Positions 33,594-40,440 of a stretch of DNA of 61,861 nt are shown piece after piece. The position numbers were made by a program, and so were the translations under genes. The first letter of the stretch is position 1; every line of letters begins with the position of its first letter. Location: contig CAUJEY010000264.1 in NCBI GenBank assembly GCA_963169325.1, forward strand, positions 1-61,861. Direction: 5' to 3'. This DNA is from Bacteroidota bacterium (GTDB lineage Bacteria > Bacteroidota > Bacteroidia > Chitinophagales > Saprospiraceae). The notes under the pieces are model-generated. The model had not been told where the DNA came from, made no database searches, and saw only the letters and a list, made by a program, of their open reading frames with translations.

Positions 33594-34133
33594 TCACGCC
33601 CTAAACTTCAGATTATTCTTCACCCGTTCACTTTCAACTTTTTTTCTTTCTTCATCAGTTTTTATTTGTTCTTCCAGCCTCTTTGAATACAATTTCCACC
33701 AATAAATAGCCGGAATGATGTTTCCTCCGTGTTTTTCCAGTCTGTAAATCAATTCAATATTAGGATTTTCACGGTCATTCAAAAGTCTGCTTAGTTTTGT
33801 CGGATGTAAATCTATTTCGTCTGCAATATCCTTCTGGCTTCGGCCAAGTATTCTGATGTACTGTGCCAACTGGCTTGCGAAGGAGAAATCTGTTTCAAAT
33901 CCGCTCCTTTCCAGATAGTCTCGTATGAGCAATTTCATTCTCATCAATTCTGAAAACAATCTTTGTTCTTCAGTTCTTTCTTTTAACGACTTTAATCTTA
34001 ACTCCCTGAATTCTTTTTCTATTTCTTGTTTTTCCTGTTCATTCAAATCACCAGGAAATACATATCGACCTGCAATTTCTTGGGCCGAAAATTGTTTATT
34101 TAATTCCTCATATATTTTTTCATATTTACTCAT
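33594..34133 (-). CDS. HTH (Cro/CI-like) protein, candidate antitoxin
   Basis: In this 179-aa protein the N-terminal half is charged and helical; residues about 88-125 form an XRE-like helix-turn-helix (YIRILGRSQKDIADEIDL, then HPTKLSRLLNDRENPNIELI). The tail from IIPAIYWWKLYSKRLEEQIK is again charged and helical. Its start overlaps the end of the upstream acetyltransferase-like gene by 8 bp. The tight pairing and A+T-rich surroundings suggest a toxin-antitoxin or regulator-enzyme module. Confidence 0.75.
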   Translation of the reverse strand: MSKYEKIYEELNKQFSAQEIAGRYVFPGDLNEQEKQEIEKEFRELRLKSLKERTEEQRLFSELMRMKLLIRDYLERSGFETDFSFASQLAQYIRILGRSQKDIADEIDLHPTKLSRLLNDRENPNIELIYRLEKHGGNIIPAIYWWKLYSKRLEEQIKTDEERKKVESERVKNNLKFRA

Positions 34134-34599
34134 TGCCTATATATTTGTCAATTAAATTTTTTGAACTTTCAAATTCTACTCCGAGCAACCTTCCATATTG
34201 CCTGAAGCCGTATTTTTCCTGGTACAAATCAATTAATTTAGTTTTTGGTAATAAAGAAACAAATCCTCCATAGCCTCTCTTGAACGCTAATGTGCACGCA
34301 AAGGCAATTAAACAGCCGGCAATGTTTTCTAATTTTTTTACTTTCCCAACATTGGTTCTTGAAACTTCTACAAGGTTTACGTGGATTCTAAATTCTTCGG
34401 GATAATCTATGAGCGATAGCAAACCCAATATCTGGCTCTCTTCCTCTTTCAGAATAATCTTATAAACTTTATTTTCGCTCTCAGCCTCCCAATTGAAGAC
34501 GAATCCTTTGCTCTTCTTCACATCGGTATAATCGGAGGGCAACATTTCGCTTATAATTGCCTCGTAGGTCTCACCAGATTCTTTGTGTAGTATCTTCAT
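34126..34599 (-). CDS. GNAT-like acetyltransferase, candidate toxin
   Basis: The 157-aa protein has a GNAT-like layout: beta strands with KVYKIILKEEESQILGLLSLIDY, a central strand FRIHVNLVEVSRTNVG where motif A begins, a helix KLENIAGCLIAFACTLAFKRGYGGFVSL, and a motif B end LIDLYQEKYGFRQYGRLLGVEF. The pyrophosphate loop (normally Q/R-x2-G-x-G/A) is degenerate. Size and pairing with an HTH gene resemble GNAT toxins, although here the enzyme is first and the partner is XRE-type rather than ribbon-helix-helix. A TATATTTG -7 box lies 33-40 bp upstream. Confidence 0.65.
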   Translation of the reverse strand: MKILHKESGETYEAIISEMLPSDYTDVKKSKGFVFNWEAESENKVYKIILKEEESQILGLLSLIDYPEEFRIHVNLVEVSRTNVGKVKKLENIAGCLIAFACTLAFKRGYGGFVSLLPKTKLIDLYQEKYGFRQYGRLLGVEFESSKNLIDKYIGNE

Positions 34600-34631
34600 T
34601 TATTTTGCCAAGGGAACCCATTTGTATGTTG

Positions 34632-34639
34632 CAAATATA
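34632..34639 (-). promoter_or_regulatory. Putative -7 box (TATATTTG) of the GNAT-HTH pair
   Basis: On the minus strand TATATTTG is a perfect TAnnTTTG match, 33 bp upstream of the GNAT-like start. It suggests that the cargo genes have their own promoter and do not depend on read-through from fdsB. Confidence 0.45.
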
Positions 34640-34740
34640 ATAATTATTCTTTACAAAAAACGTAAACTTCATAAGTATTTTTCTTTGTTTTCAGCCAATA
34701 TTGGAAGTTGATACCACCGTTTTCTGTAGGCTGATGCCCC

Positions 34741-36390
34741 CTACCTAAAATACCCCCCCAATTCACCCTCAAAATACTTCAACGCATTTTTCACTGGCAG
34801 CGGCAGCCCACCGCCCAACGCACAAAGCGAGCCCAACTCCAGCGTTTCCACCAAATCATTAAACAACGTCCGTTCGATGCGGTAATCCGAAGTACGCGCT
34901 TTGGCCAGCATTTCCGCGCCCCGGGTGGAACCGATCCGGCAGGGGAAACATTTGCCACAGCTCTCATGCGCGGTGAACTCAAACAGATGCTCCAAGTATT
35001 GAATCAACGGAAAATCCCGCGGAATACAGACCACCCCGGCGTGGCCGAGCAGGAAACCGTTTTGGGCGAAGGATTCAAAATCAACGGTTAAATCGTCGAT
35101 TTTGTGTATTGGGACTAAGCCCCCCAACGGCCCGCCGATATGCATGGCTTTCACCGGATGCCGGAAGCCACCGCCCAATTCGAGGATGACCACGGAAAGC
35201 GGCGTGCCCATATCCACCTCATACAAACCGGGCCGGTTGAAATACCCGTCGAGCGAGAGCAGTTTGGTACCCGTGGAGCGGCCGCGGCCGATAGCAGCAA
35301 AATGTTCGCCGCCGTGCTGCAGGATGAACGGAACATTGGCCAGGGTTTCCACATTGTTGACCACTGTAGGCTGGTTGAACAAGCCTTGCTGGGTAGGGTA
35401 GGGCGGCCGCACGCGCACTTCCGGGCGCTGCCCTTCGATGGAGGACAACAGTGCCGTTTCTTCGCCGCAGATATACGCGCCCTGTGCTTTGATCACCTTA
35501 AAATCGAACGAAAAACCGGAGCCCAGGATGTTTTCGCCGATGTAGCCCGCCGCCCGGATGTCGGCAATCGCTGCTTCCATCACTTGTATGGATTCTGGAT
35601 ATTCCCCCCGGATATACAACACCCCGGCACCGGCGCCGATGATATAGCCGCTAAGGATCATGCCGAGCAGCAGGCTGTGCGGGCGTTGCTCCATGATATA
35701 GCGGTCGGAGTAGGCGCCCGGGTCGCCCTCGTCGGCGTTGCAGACAAGGAATTTTTGTTTACCCGGCGTGTTTTTACAGGATTCCAGTTTGAGGCCCATC
35801 GGGAAACCCGCGCCGCCGCGTCCGCGCAAACCGGAGGATTTGATGACGGCCAGCAGTTCGTCGGGCGATTTTTTCAGGCTATCGGCAAGGAGTTTATAAT
35901 ACGGCTCCAGCCCGGGAAATTCGGCGGTCAACACCGGCGTACCATGCGCGACCATCCGGTACCGGTCCATCCCGCTTTTTTGGCCGGCTTTTATGGCGGA
36001 AAAATCCTCAATGGCGTCGCCGGAATAATTTTGGCCGGCGTAATGAAAGGCGTTGTTCTCGTGGCAGCGGCCGAGGCAGCACATGGCGCCGATTTCACCG
36101 GCTTCGAAGTGTTCCCCCAGTTTTTGGGTGAGCGCATCCTGGGTGCCGGCGGTGAGGCAGGCGCTGCCGTTGCAGACGTATACTTTTTTGCCCTGGTTTT
36201 CCGGGCGTAGGAAATCGTAGAAAGTAACGCTGCCATATACGTTGGCGTCGCCGATCAGGAATTCGCCGGCGAGGCGTTCCATCTCCTCTGGCGGGACGGT
36301 GCCCTGCCGTTCGGCGGAGCGACCCAATTCTTCAAAAAGGTTGTCGGCAAGGCCCTTGCGGCCGGAGAGGTGTCCGATATTTTTCGACAT
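34741..36390 (-). CDS. fdsB: Formate dehydrogenase diaphorase (NuoEF-like beta) subunit
   Basis: This 549-aa protein passes electrons from the formate dehydrogenase core to NAD. The N-terminal NuoE/thioredoxin-like part (about 1-130) has VYGSVTFYDFL and [2Fe-2S] cysteines in VCNGSACLTAG and GAMCCLGRC. The NuoF part has the NADH/FMN glycine loop GRGGAGFPMGLK, CNADEGDPGAYSDRYIME, the ENILGSGF region, and the N3-type [4Fe-4S] ligands ESCGKCFPCRIG plus a late cysteine in GSLCALGGG. Layout matches FdsB/HoxF. It would normally adjoin fdsA; here about 4 kb of A+T-rich genes intervene. No FdhD or other accessory gene is in the window. Confidence 0.9.
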   Translation of the reverse strand: MSKNIGHLSGRKGLADNLFEELGRSAERQGTVPPEEMERLAGEFLIGDANVYGSVTFYDFLRPENQGKKVYVCNGSACLTAGTQDALTQKLGEHFEAGEIGAMCCLGRCHENNAFHYAGQNYSGDAIEDFSAIKAGQKSGMDRYRMVAHGTPVLTAEFPGLEPYYKLLADSLKKSPDELLAVIKSSGLRGRGGAGFPMGLKLESCKNTPGKQKFLVCNADEGDPGAYSDRYIMEQRPHSLLLGMILSGYIIGAGAGVLYIRGEYPESIQVMEAAIADIRAAGYIGENILGSGFSFDFKVIKAQGAYICGEETALLSSIEGQRPEVRVRPPYPTQQGLFNQPTVVNNVETLANVPFILQHGGEHFAAIGRGRSTGTKLLSLDGYFNRPGLYEVDMGTPLSVVILELGGGFRHPVKAMHIGGPLGGLVPIHKIDDLTVDFESFAQNGFLLGHAGVVCIPRDFPLIQYLEHLFEFTAHESCGKCFPCRIGSTRGAEMLAKARTSDYRIERTLFNDLVETLELGSLCALGGGLPLPVKNALKYFEGELGGYFR

Positions 36391-36566
36391 GGTCAGGTGC
36401 GCGCAGGGCTACCTTCCGGCAGGTGTGGTGGTTGGCGCTGCGCTTATTTTAGTTAGGTAAATACTGAGCAGCAGTTGTCCGGGGATCGCAAGGTCAAATT
36501 TGAGACATTTTTTATAACTATTTACCAGAAGAGCGCCTAAATATAAGCGTTAGGTTACCCAAGACG

Positions 36567-36620
36567 GTGTCATTCTGAGCGCAGCGAAGAATCTGAGGGC
36601 GTAGCCCGAAGGTTTTTTTA
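36567..36620. repeat. Dispersed CATTCTGAGCGCAGCGAAGAATC-type intergenic sequence
   Basis: The stretch around TCATTCTGAGCGCAGCGAAG followed by AATCTGAGGGC is a sequence type I recognise as recurring in intergenic DNA of many unrelated bacteria. It is followed by a short GGGC-GTA-GCCC hairpin and a T-run. It lies between the 5' end of fdsB and the 3' end of the glycosylase gene. The rest of 36391-36630 shows nothing. Confidence 0.5.
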
Positions 36621-36630
36621 TTACAAATAC

Positions 36631-37269
36631 CTACATACCCTGCCCCGCTCCCCGCTCACACAGATAAAAATGCCACAACATTCGTGTCCCGACGCTGCGC
36701 CAGGGGCGCCAATGTTCGGTTTGTTCTACAAAAAATTCATGTACCGGGCGGGCAGGAAGGTTGTTCAGCACCCGGAAAGCCTCCTGCATGGCAATGTCGC
36801 CTTTTGGCAAAATATCCGGTCGGAGCAGGCATTCGGAGAGGTAAATATCCGCCGTCCAGTCGCCGATACCTTTTAATTGTTTCAGCGTTGCGCGCACCGA
36901 TTCGTCGGGGAGTACGCTCAGTTCGGGTAAACGCAGGCGGCCCGCCATCACTTCCCGGGCCAGATGACGGGCATAACCCATCTTTTGCCTGCTAAAACCG
37001 ATCGCGCGCATGGCTTCATCGTCCAGTGCTAGCAGTCCTTCAGGGCGGACGGCGCCCAGATGTTCCTGCAAACGCCGGAACGCGGCATTGGCGGAGGCCA
37101 AAGAAACCTGTTGTTCGAGAATGATGTGTACGAGGGTGGAAAAACCCGGTTCGCGGCTCCACAAAGGCGGGTAGCCGTACTGCCGGAGCACGTGCGCCAA
37201 GCCGTTATCGCGTCCGGCGAGCCAATGTGCAGCTTCTTTGAGGTTGTTTTCGTCGAGTTTCTGTATCAT
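36631..37269 (-). CDS. DNA-3-methyladenine glycosylase-like (AlkA/HhH-GPD)
   Basis: The 212-aa protein is a base-excision glycosylase of the HhH-GPD fold that removes alkylated purines. The helix-hairpin-helix covers about 131-150 (LKGIGDWTADIYLSECLLR), and the catalytic aspartate is D158 in LPKGDIAMQEAF. The earlier EQQVSLASANAAFRRL segment is typical of AlkA relatives. The N-terminal beta domain of E. coli AlkA is missing, as in many bacterial homologues. It is divergent from the PfkB gene with only 33 bp between start codons. Confidence 0.9.
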   Translation of the reverse strand: MIQKLDENNLKEAAHWLAGRDNGLAHVLRQYGYPPLWSREPGFSTLVHIILEQQVSLASANAAFRRLQEHLGAVRPEGLLALDDEAMRAIGFSRQKMGYARHLAREVMAGRLRLPELSVLPDESVRATLKQLKGIGDWTADIYLSECLLRPDILPKGDIAMQEAFRVLNNLPARPVHEFFVEQTEHWRPWRSVGTRMLWHFYLCERGAGQGM

Positions 37270-37302
37270 TGCCGTTTCAGAAGAACAAAACTACGACGAG
37301 TT

Positions 37303-38253
37303 GTGAAAATTGTTACGCTTACGCTAAATCCGGCCTTAGATAAAAGTACCTCGACGGAGCGGTTGGCGCCGGAGCACAAACTGCGTTGCACCGCGGCACA
37401 AGAGGATGCCGGCGGCGGCGGTATCAATGTTTCGAAGGCTATCCGCAAATTGGGTGGCAGCAGCACAGCCGTGTTTCCGGCAGGAGGCATGGCCGGCCAA
37501 CGCCTTCAGGACATCCTGGCCGCCGCGGGGGTTGAAACCAGCGCGCTGGAAATAAACGGGGAAACCCGCGAAAATTTTTCCGTACTGGAAACCGGCACGG
37601 GATTCCAATACCGGTTTACGCTGCCCGGACTTCCGCTGACGGAGCCGGAAGCGGATGCCTGTTTGGAAATCGTACGCCGGCTTGAACCGGTTTGGCTGGT
37701 AGTCAGCGGCAGTCTTCCGCCGGGATTGCCGGTGACGTACTACAAAAAAGTAGCGGTATTTGCCAAAGAAATCAATGCCCGCCTGGTACTCGACACGTCG
37801 GGGCCGGCCCTTCAGGCCGCCGCCGACGAGGGATTGTTTTTGTTAAAACCCAACTTGGCCGAACTCAGCGTGTTAGCCGGCGTTAAACACCTGGAAATGA
37901 ATCAGGTAGATGACGCGGCATTGAGCATTATCCACCAGGGAAAATGCGAAATGGTGGTGGTTTCGATGGGGCCGCAGGGGGCATTGCTCGTCACGCGCGA
38001 TGGTTTTGAGCATATCCCGGCGCCGACGGTGAAAAAACAAAGTACGGTAGGCGCCGGCGACAGTATGGTGGCCGGCATGGTGTGGGCGCTGAGCACGGGC
38101 AAAAGTCCCCTCGAAACGGCCCGTTATGGGGTGGCATGCGGGACGGCCGCTACCATGAACCCCGGCACGGAGCTGTTTCACAAGGAGGACGTCCTGCGCC
38201 TGAAAAAGTGGATTGAAACTTATGGTGAACGATACCGGATTACAGATTTCTAA
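37303..38253 (+). CDS. PfkB-family hexose kinase (1-phosphofructokinase-like)
   Basis: The long upstream frame is antisense to the glycosylase gene. The real start is the GTG at 37303 (VKIVTLTLNPALDKSTS), giving 316 aa. This N-terminus (TLNPALD) and GGGGINVSKAIRKLGG (38-53) are typical of 1-phosphofructokinase/tagatose-6-phosphate kinase types, and the catalytic signature is VGAGDSMVAGMV with D253. It phosphorylates a sugar phosphate with ATP; whether fructose-1-phosphate, fructose-6-phosphate or tagatose-6-phosphate is used is unclear. No transport genes adjoin it. Confidence 0.9.
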   Translation: MKIVTLTLNPALDKSTSTERLAPEHKLRCTAAQEDAGGGGINVSKAIRKLGGSSTAVFPAGGMAGQRLQDILAAAGVETSALEINGETRENFSVLETGTGFQYRFTLPGLPLTEPEADACLEIVRRLEPVWLVVSGSLPPGLPVTYYKKVAVFAKEINARLVLDTSGPALQAAADEGLFLLKPNLAELSVLAGVKHLEMNQVDDAALSIIHQGKCEMVVVSMGPQGALLVTRDGFEHIPAPTVKKQSTVGAGDSMVAGMVWALSTGKSPLETARYGVACGTAATMNPGTELFHKEDVLRLKKWIETYGERYRITDF

Positions 38254-38261
38254 TCTTTTCC

Positions 38262-38269
38262 TATTTTTG
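38262..38269 (+). promoter_or_regulatory. Putative -7 box (TATTTTTG) upstream of adk
   Basis: TATTTTTG fits TAnnTTTG and lies 30 bp before the adk start in the 45-bp gap after the PfkB gene. No -33 TTTG is seen at proper spacing. Confidence 0.4.
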
Positions 38270-38298
38270 CCGGCCTTTTATATTATTTACCTCTTCCT

Positions 38299-38895
38299 AT
38301 GATAAATTTGATTCTTTTCGGCCCTCCTGGCTCTGGCAAGGGAACCCAGGCGGCGCATTTAGTAGAAAAATACAACCTGGTTCATATCAGTACGGGCGAT
38401 CTTTTCCGGTACGAGATGAGTCACGACACCCCGCTGGGGCAAAAAGCGAAAGATTATATCGCCAAAGGTGAACTGGTGCCCGATGAAGTGACGATCGGTA
38501 TGTTGCGCAACAAAGTGGAGGCGCATCCCGAAGCCGCCGGTTTTATTTTCGACGGTTTTCCCCGCACGATCCCCCAGGCCCAGGCACTGGACCGGCTGAT
38601 GGAAGAAGAAAAAACAACCATTCACGCATTGCTGGCGCTGCAAGTGGACGACGAGGAGATTATTCAGCGGATCAAATTGCGCGGCGCCACCTCCGGGCGC
38701 AGCGACGACTCCAATGAAAAAATCATCCAATATCGCATCGACGTGTACAAAAGTGAAACTACCCCGGTGTTCGACTACTACGCCGAACAGCACAAAAGCC
38801 ACCGGATAAACGGTGTCGGTACCGTAGAGGAAATTTTTGAGCGGCTCTGCCGGATGATCGATACGGCGGGGGAGAAAATAAAAACGGTAGCGTGA
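38299..38895 (+). CDS. adk: Adenylate kinase
   Basis: Adenylate kinase interconverts ATP + AMP and 2 ADP. This 198-aa protein has the P-loop GPPGSGKGTQ (8-17), the AMP-binding STGDLFRYEM, the FDGFPRTIPQA motif (about 75-85), and LID-region arginines in IKLRGATSGRSDD. The LID is the short, zinc-free type. A final helix ends EEIFERLCRMIDTAGEKIKTVA. ATG start with a putative promoter just upstream. Confidence 0.97.
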   Translation: MINLILFGPPGSGKGTQAAHLVEKYNLVHISTGDLFRYEMSHDTPLGQKAKDYIAKGELVPDEVTIGMLRNKVEAHPEAAGFIFDGFPRTIPQAQALDRLMEEEKTTIHALLALQVDDEEIIQRIKLRGATSGRSDDSNEKIIQYRIDVYKSETTPVFDYYAEQHKSHRINGVGTVEEIFERLCRMIDTAGEKIKTVA

Positions 38896-38971
38896 GCCTT
38901 ATGCTCCCACTATAAATTCGGCCTTTGCAAATATCAGGGCACTCATGCGACAACCACGTGGGGTAAAATGT

Positions 38972-38979
38972 TACTTTTG
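38972..38979 (+). promoter_or_regulatory. Putative -7 box (TACTTTTG) upstream of the FtsB-like gene
   Basis: TACTTTTG matches TAnnTTTG and lies 25 bp before the start at 39004, in the 108-bp gap after adk. A separate promoter for the FtsB-like gene and perhaps sucD is plausible. Confidence 0.4.
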
Positions 38980-39003
38980 CAGCAATAAAAGCCACGCACG
39001 CTT

Positions 39004-39318
39004 ATGGAACTTCCTACCAATCCCTGGCAAGCAATCTGGCAACGGCTGCCCGCTCCGCTCCAAAACCGGTATTACCTGACCTTGCTGGTTTTCTTTTTTC
39101 TCCTTATTTTTTTAGATAAACACAGCTTCTGGACCCAATACCGCTTGCACCGCGCACAACAACGCCTCGAATCGGACAAAGCCCTGTATGAGCGGAAAAT
39201 ACAGGAGGCCCGTGAAGAAGCCGAAGATTTTGAGTTAACCAAAGAAAAATTTGCCCGGGAACATTATTATATGAAACGCCCGAACGAAGACGTCTACATC
39301 ATTAAAGAAGACAAATAA
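39004..39318 (+). CDS. FtsB/DivIC-family septum formation protein
   Basis: The 104-aa protein has a short cytoplasmic N-terminus, one membrane helix (YYLTLLVFFFLLIFLDKHSFW, about 24-44), and a coiled coil (LHRAQQRLESDKALYERKIQEA). It ends FAREHYYMKRPNEDVYIIKE, a typical FtsB/DivIC end. It is a bitopic divisome protein that in known systems binds FtsL and FtsQ. sucD follows 10 bp later. Confidence 0.85.
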   Translation: MELPTNPWQAIWQRLPAPLQNRYYLTLLVFFFLLIFLDKHSFWTQYRLHRAQQRLESDKALYERKIQEAREEAEDFELTKEKFAREHYYMKRPNEDVYIIKEDK

Positions 39319-39327
39319 ACACACCTC

Positions 39328-40203
39328 ATGTCAATTTTAGTCGATAAACACTCCCGAATCATCGTACAGGGATTTACCGGTAAAGAAGGCACCTTCCATG
39401 CCGGACAAATGATTGAATACAAAACCAATGTGGTAGGCGGCGTGACGCCCGGTAAGGGCGGCCAGATGCACCTCGATCGCCCGGTGTTCAATACCGTGGA
39501 ACATGCCGTAAAAGCAACAGGCGCCGACACCTCTCTCATTTTTGTGCCGCCGGCCTTCGCCGCAGATGCCATCATCGAAGCCGCCCAGTCGGGTATAAAA
39601 GTCATCGTGGCCATTACGGAAGGTATACCGGTACAAGACATGGTGCGCGCTAAAGCCTATCTGGCCGGCAAAAACTGCCGCCTCATCGGCCCAAACTGCC
39701 CGGGTATCATCACCCCCGACGAGGCTAAAGTGGGTATCATGCCGGGCTTCGTGTTCAAACGCGGACCGATCGGACTCGTGTCCAAATCCGGTACACTTAC
39801 CTACGAGGCCGCCGACCAGATTGCCAAAGCCGGCCTGGGCATCACCACCGCCATCGGTATCGGCGGCGACCCGATCATCGGCACCACCACCCGGGAAGCA
39901 ATCGAATTGTTTATGAACGACCCGGAAACGGAAGGTATTATCATGATCGGCGAGATCGGCGGCGGACTCGAAGCCGAAGCCGCCCGCTGGATTCGCGCCA
40001 ATGGCAATAAAAAGCCGGTTGTTGGATTTATCGCCGGCCAAACCGCGCCGAAAGGCCGTAAAATGGGTCACGCCGGCGCTATCGTCGGCAGCGATGAAGA
40101 TACCGCCATTGCCAAAATGCGTATCCTGGCTGAAAACGGCATCACCGTCGTGCAGTCGCCGGCTCAAATCGGAGCGACGATGAAAAGAGTGATGTTGGGG
40201 TAA
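39328..40203 (+). CDS. sucD: Succinate-CoA ligase (ADP-forming) alpha subunit
   Basis: SucD carries the phosphohistidine of succinyl-CoA synthetase in the TCA cycle. The 291-aa protein shows the CoA-binding QGFTGKEGTFHAGQMIEYKT, the central GPNCPGIITPDEAKVGIMPG, and the phosphohistidine H248 in KMGHAGAIVG. The beta-subunit gene sucC is not in this window. It is probably cotranscribed with the FtsB-like gene and is followed by a clear terminator. Confidence 0.97.
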   Translation: MSILVDKHSRIIVQGFTGKEGTFHAGQMIEYKTNVVGGVTPGKGGQMHLDRPVFNTVEHAVKATGADTSLIFVPPAFAADAIIEAAQSGIKVIVAITEGIPVQDMVRAKAYLAGKNCRLIGPNCPGIITPDEAKVGIMPGFVFKRGPIGLVSKSGTLTYEAADQIAKAGLGITTAIGIGGDPIIGTTTREAIELFMNDPETEGIIMIGEIGGGLEAEAARWIRANGNKKPVVGFIAGQTAPKGRKMGHAGAIVGSDEDTAIAKMRILAENGITVVQSPAQIGATMKRVMLG

Positions 40204-40241
40204 GGGAGCGGGTTTTCTGACAAAATATAAAAGTAAAAACT

Positions 40242-40275
40242 GGAGCTACCTGTTTGTTCAGGGGCTCCTTTTTTA
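40242..40275 (+). terminator. Rho-independent terminator after sucD
   Basis: GGAGC-TA-CCTG pairs with CAGG-GGCTCC around a TTTGTT loop and is followed by six T residues. It lies 40 bp after the sucD stop. Confidence 0.85.
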
Positions 40276-40440
40276 TTGGCTCTCACACCGCTTTCTCAAA
40301 AAATAAACCTCAAATAAGAAATTCTGCTGCCGTTTACCATAACTTTATGTCCGAATTTTAATTTCTTGCTCTAATCTCCCCCCGGCTGTTCCGATTATTT
40401 TTTCCCAATGTGTTTAAAGCACAGCAAGCCTTTACGGAAA

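Noticed and set aside
35140-36210. 356-codon plus-strand frame opposite fdsB
   Set aside because: It is antisense to a complete NuoEF-like protein and has no domain of its own.
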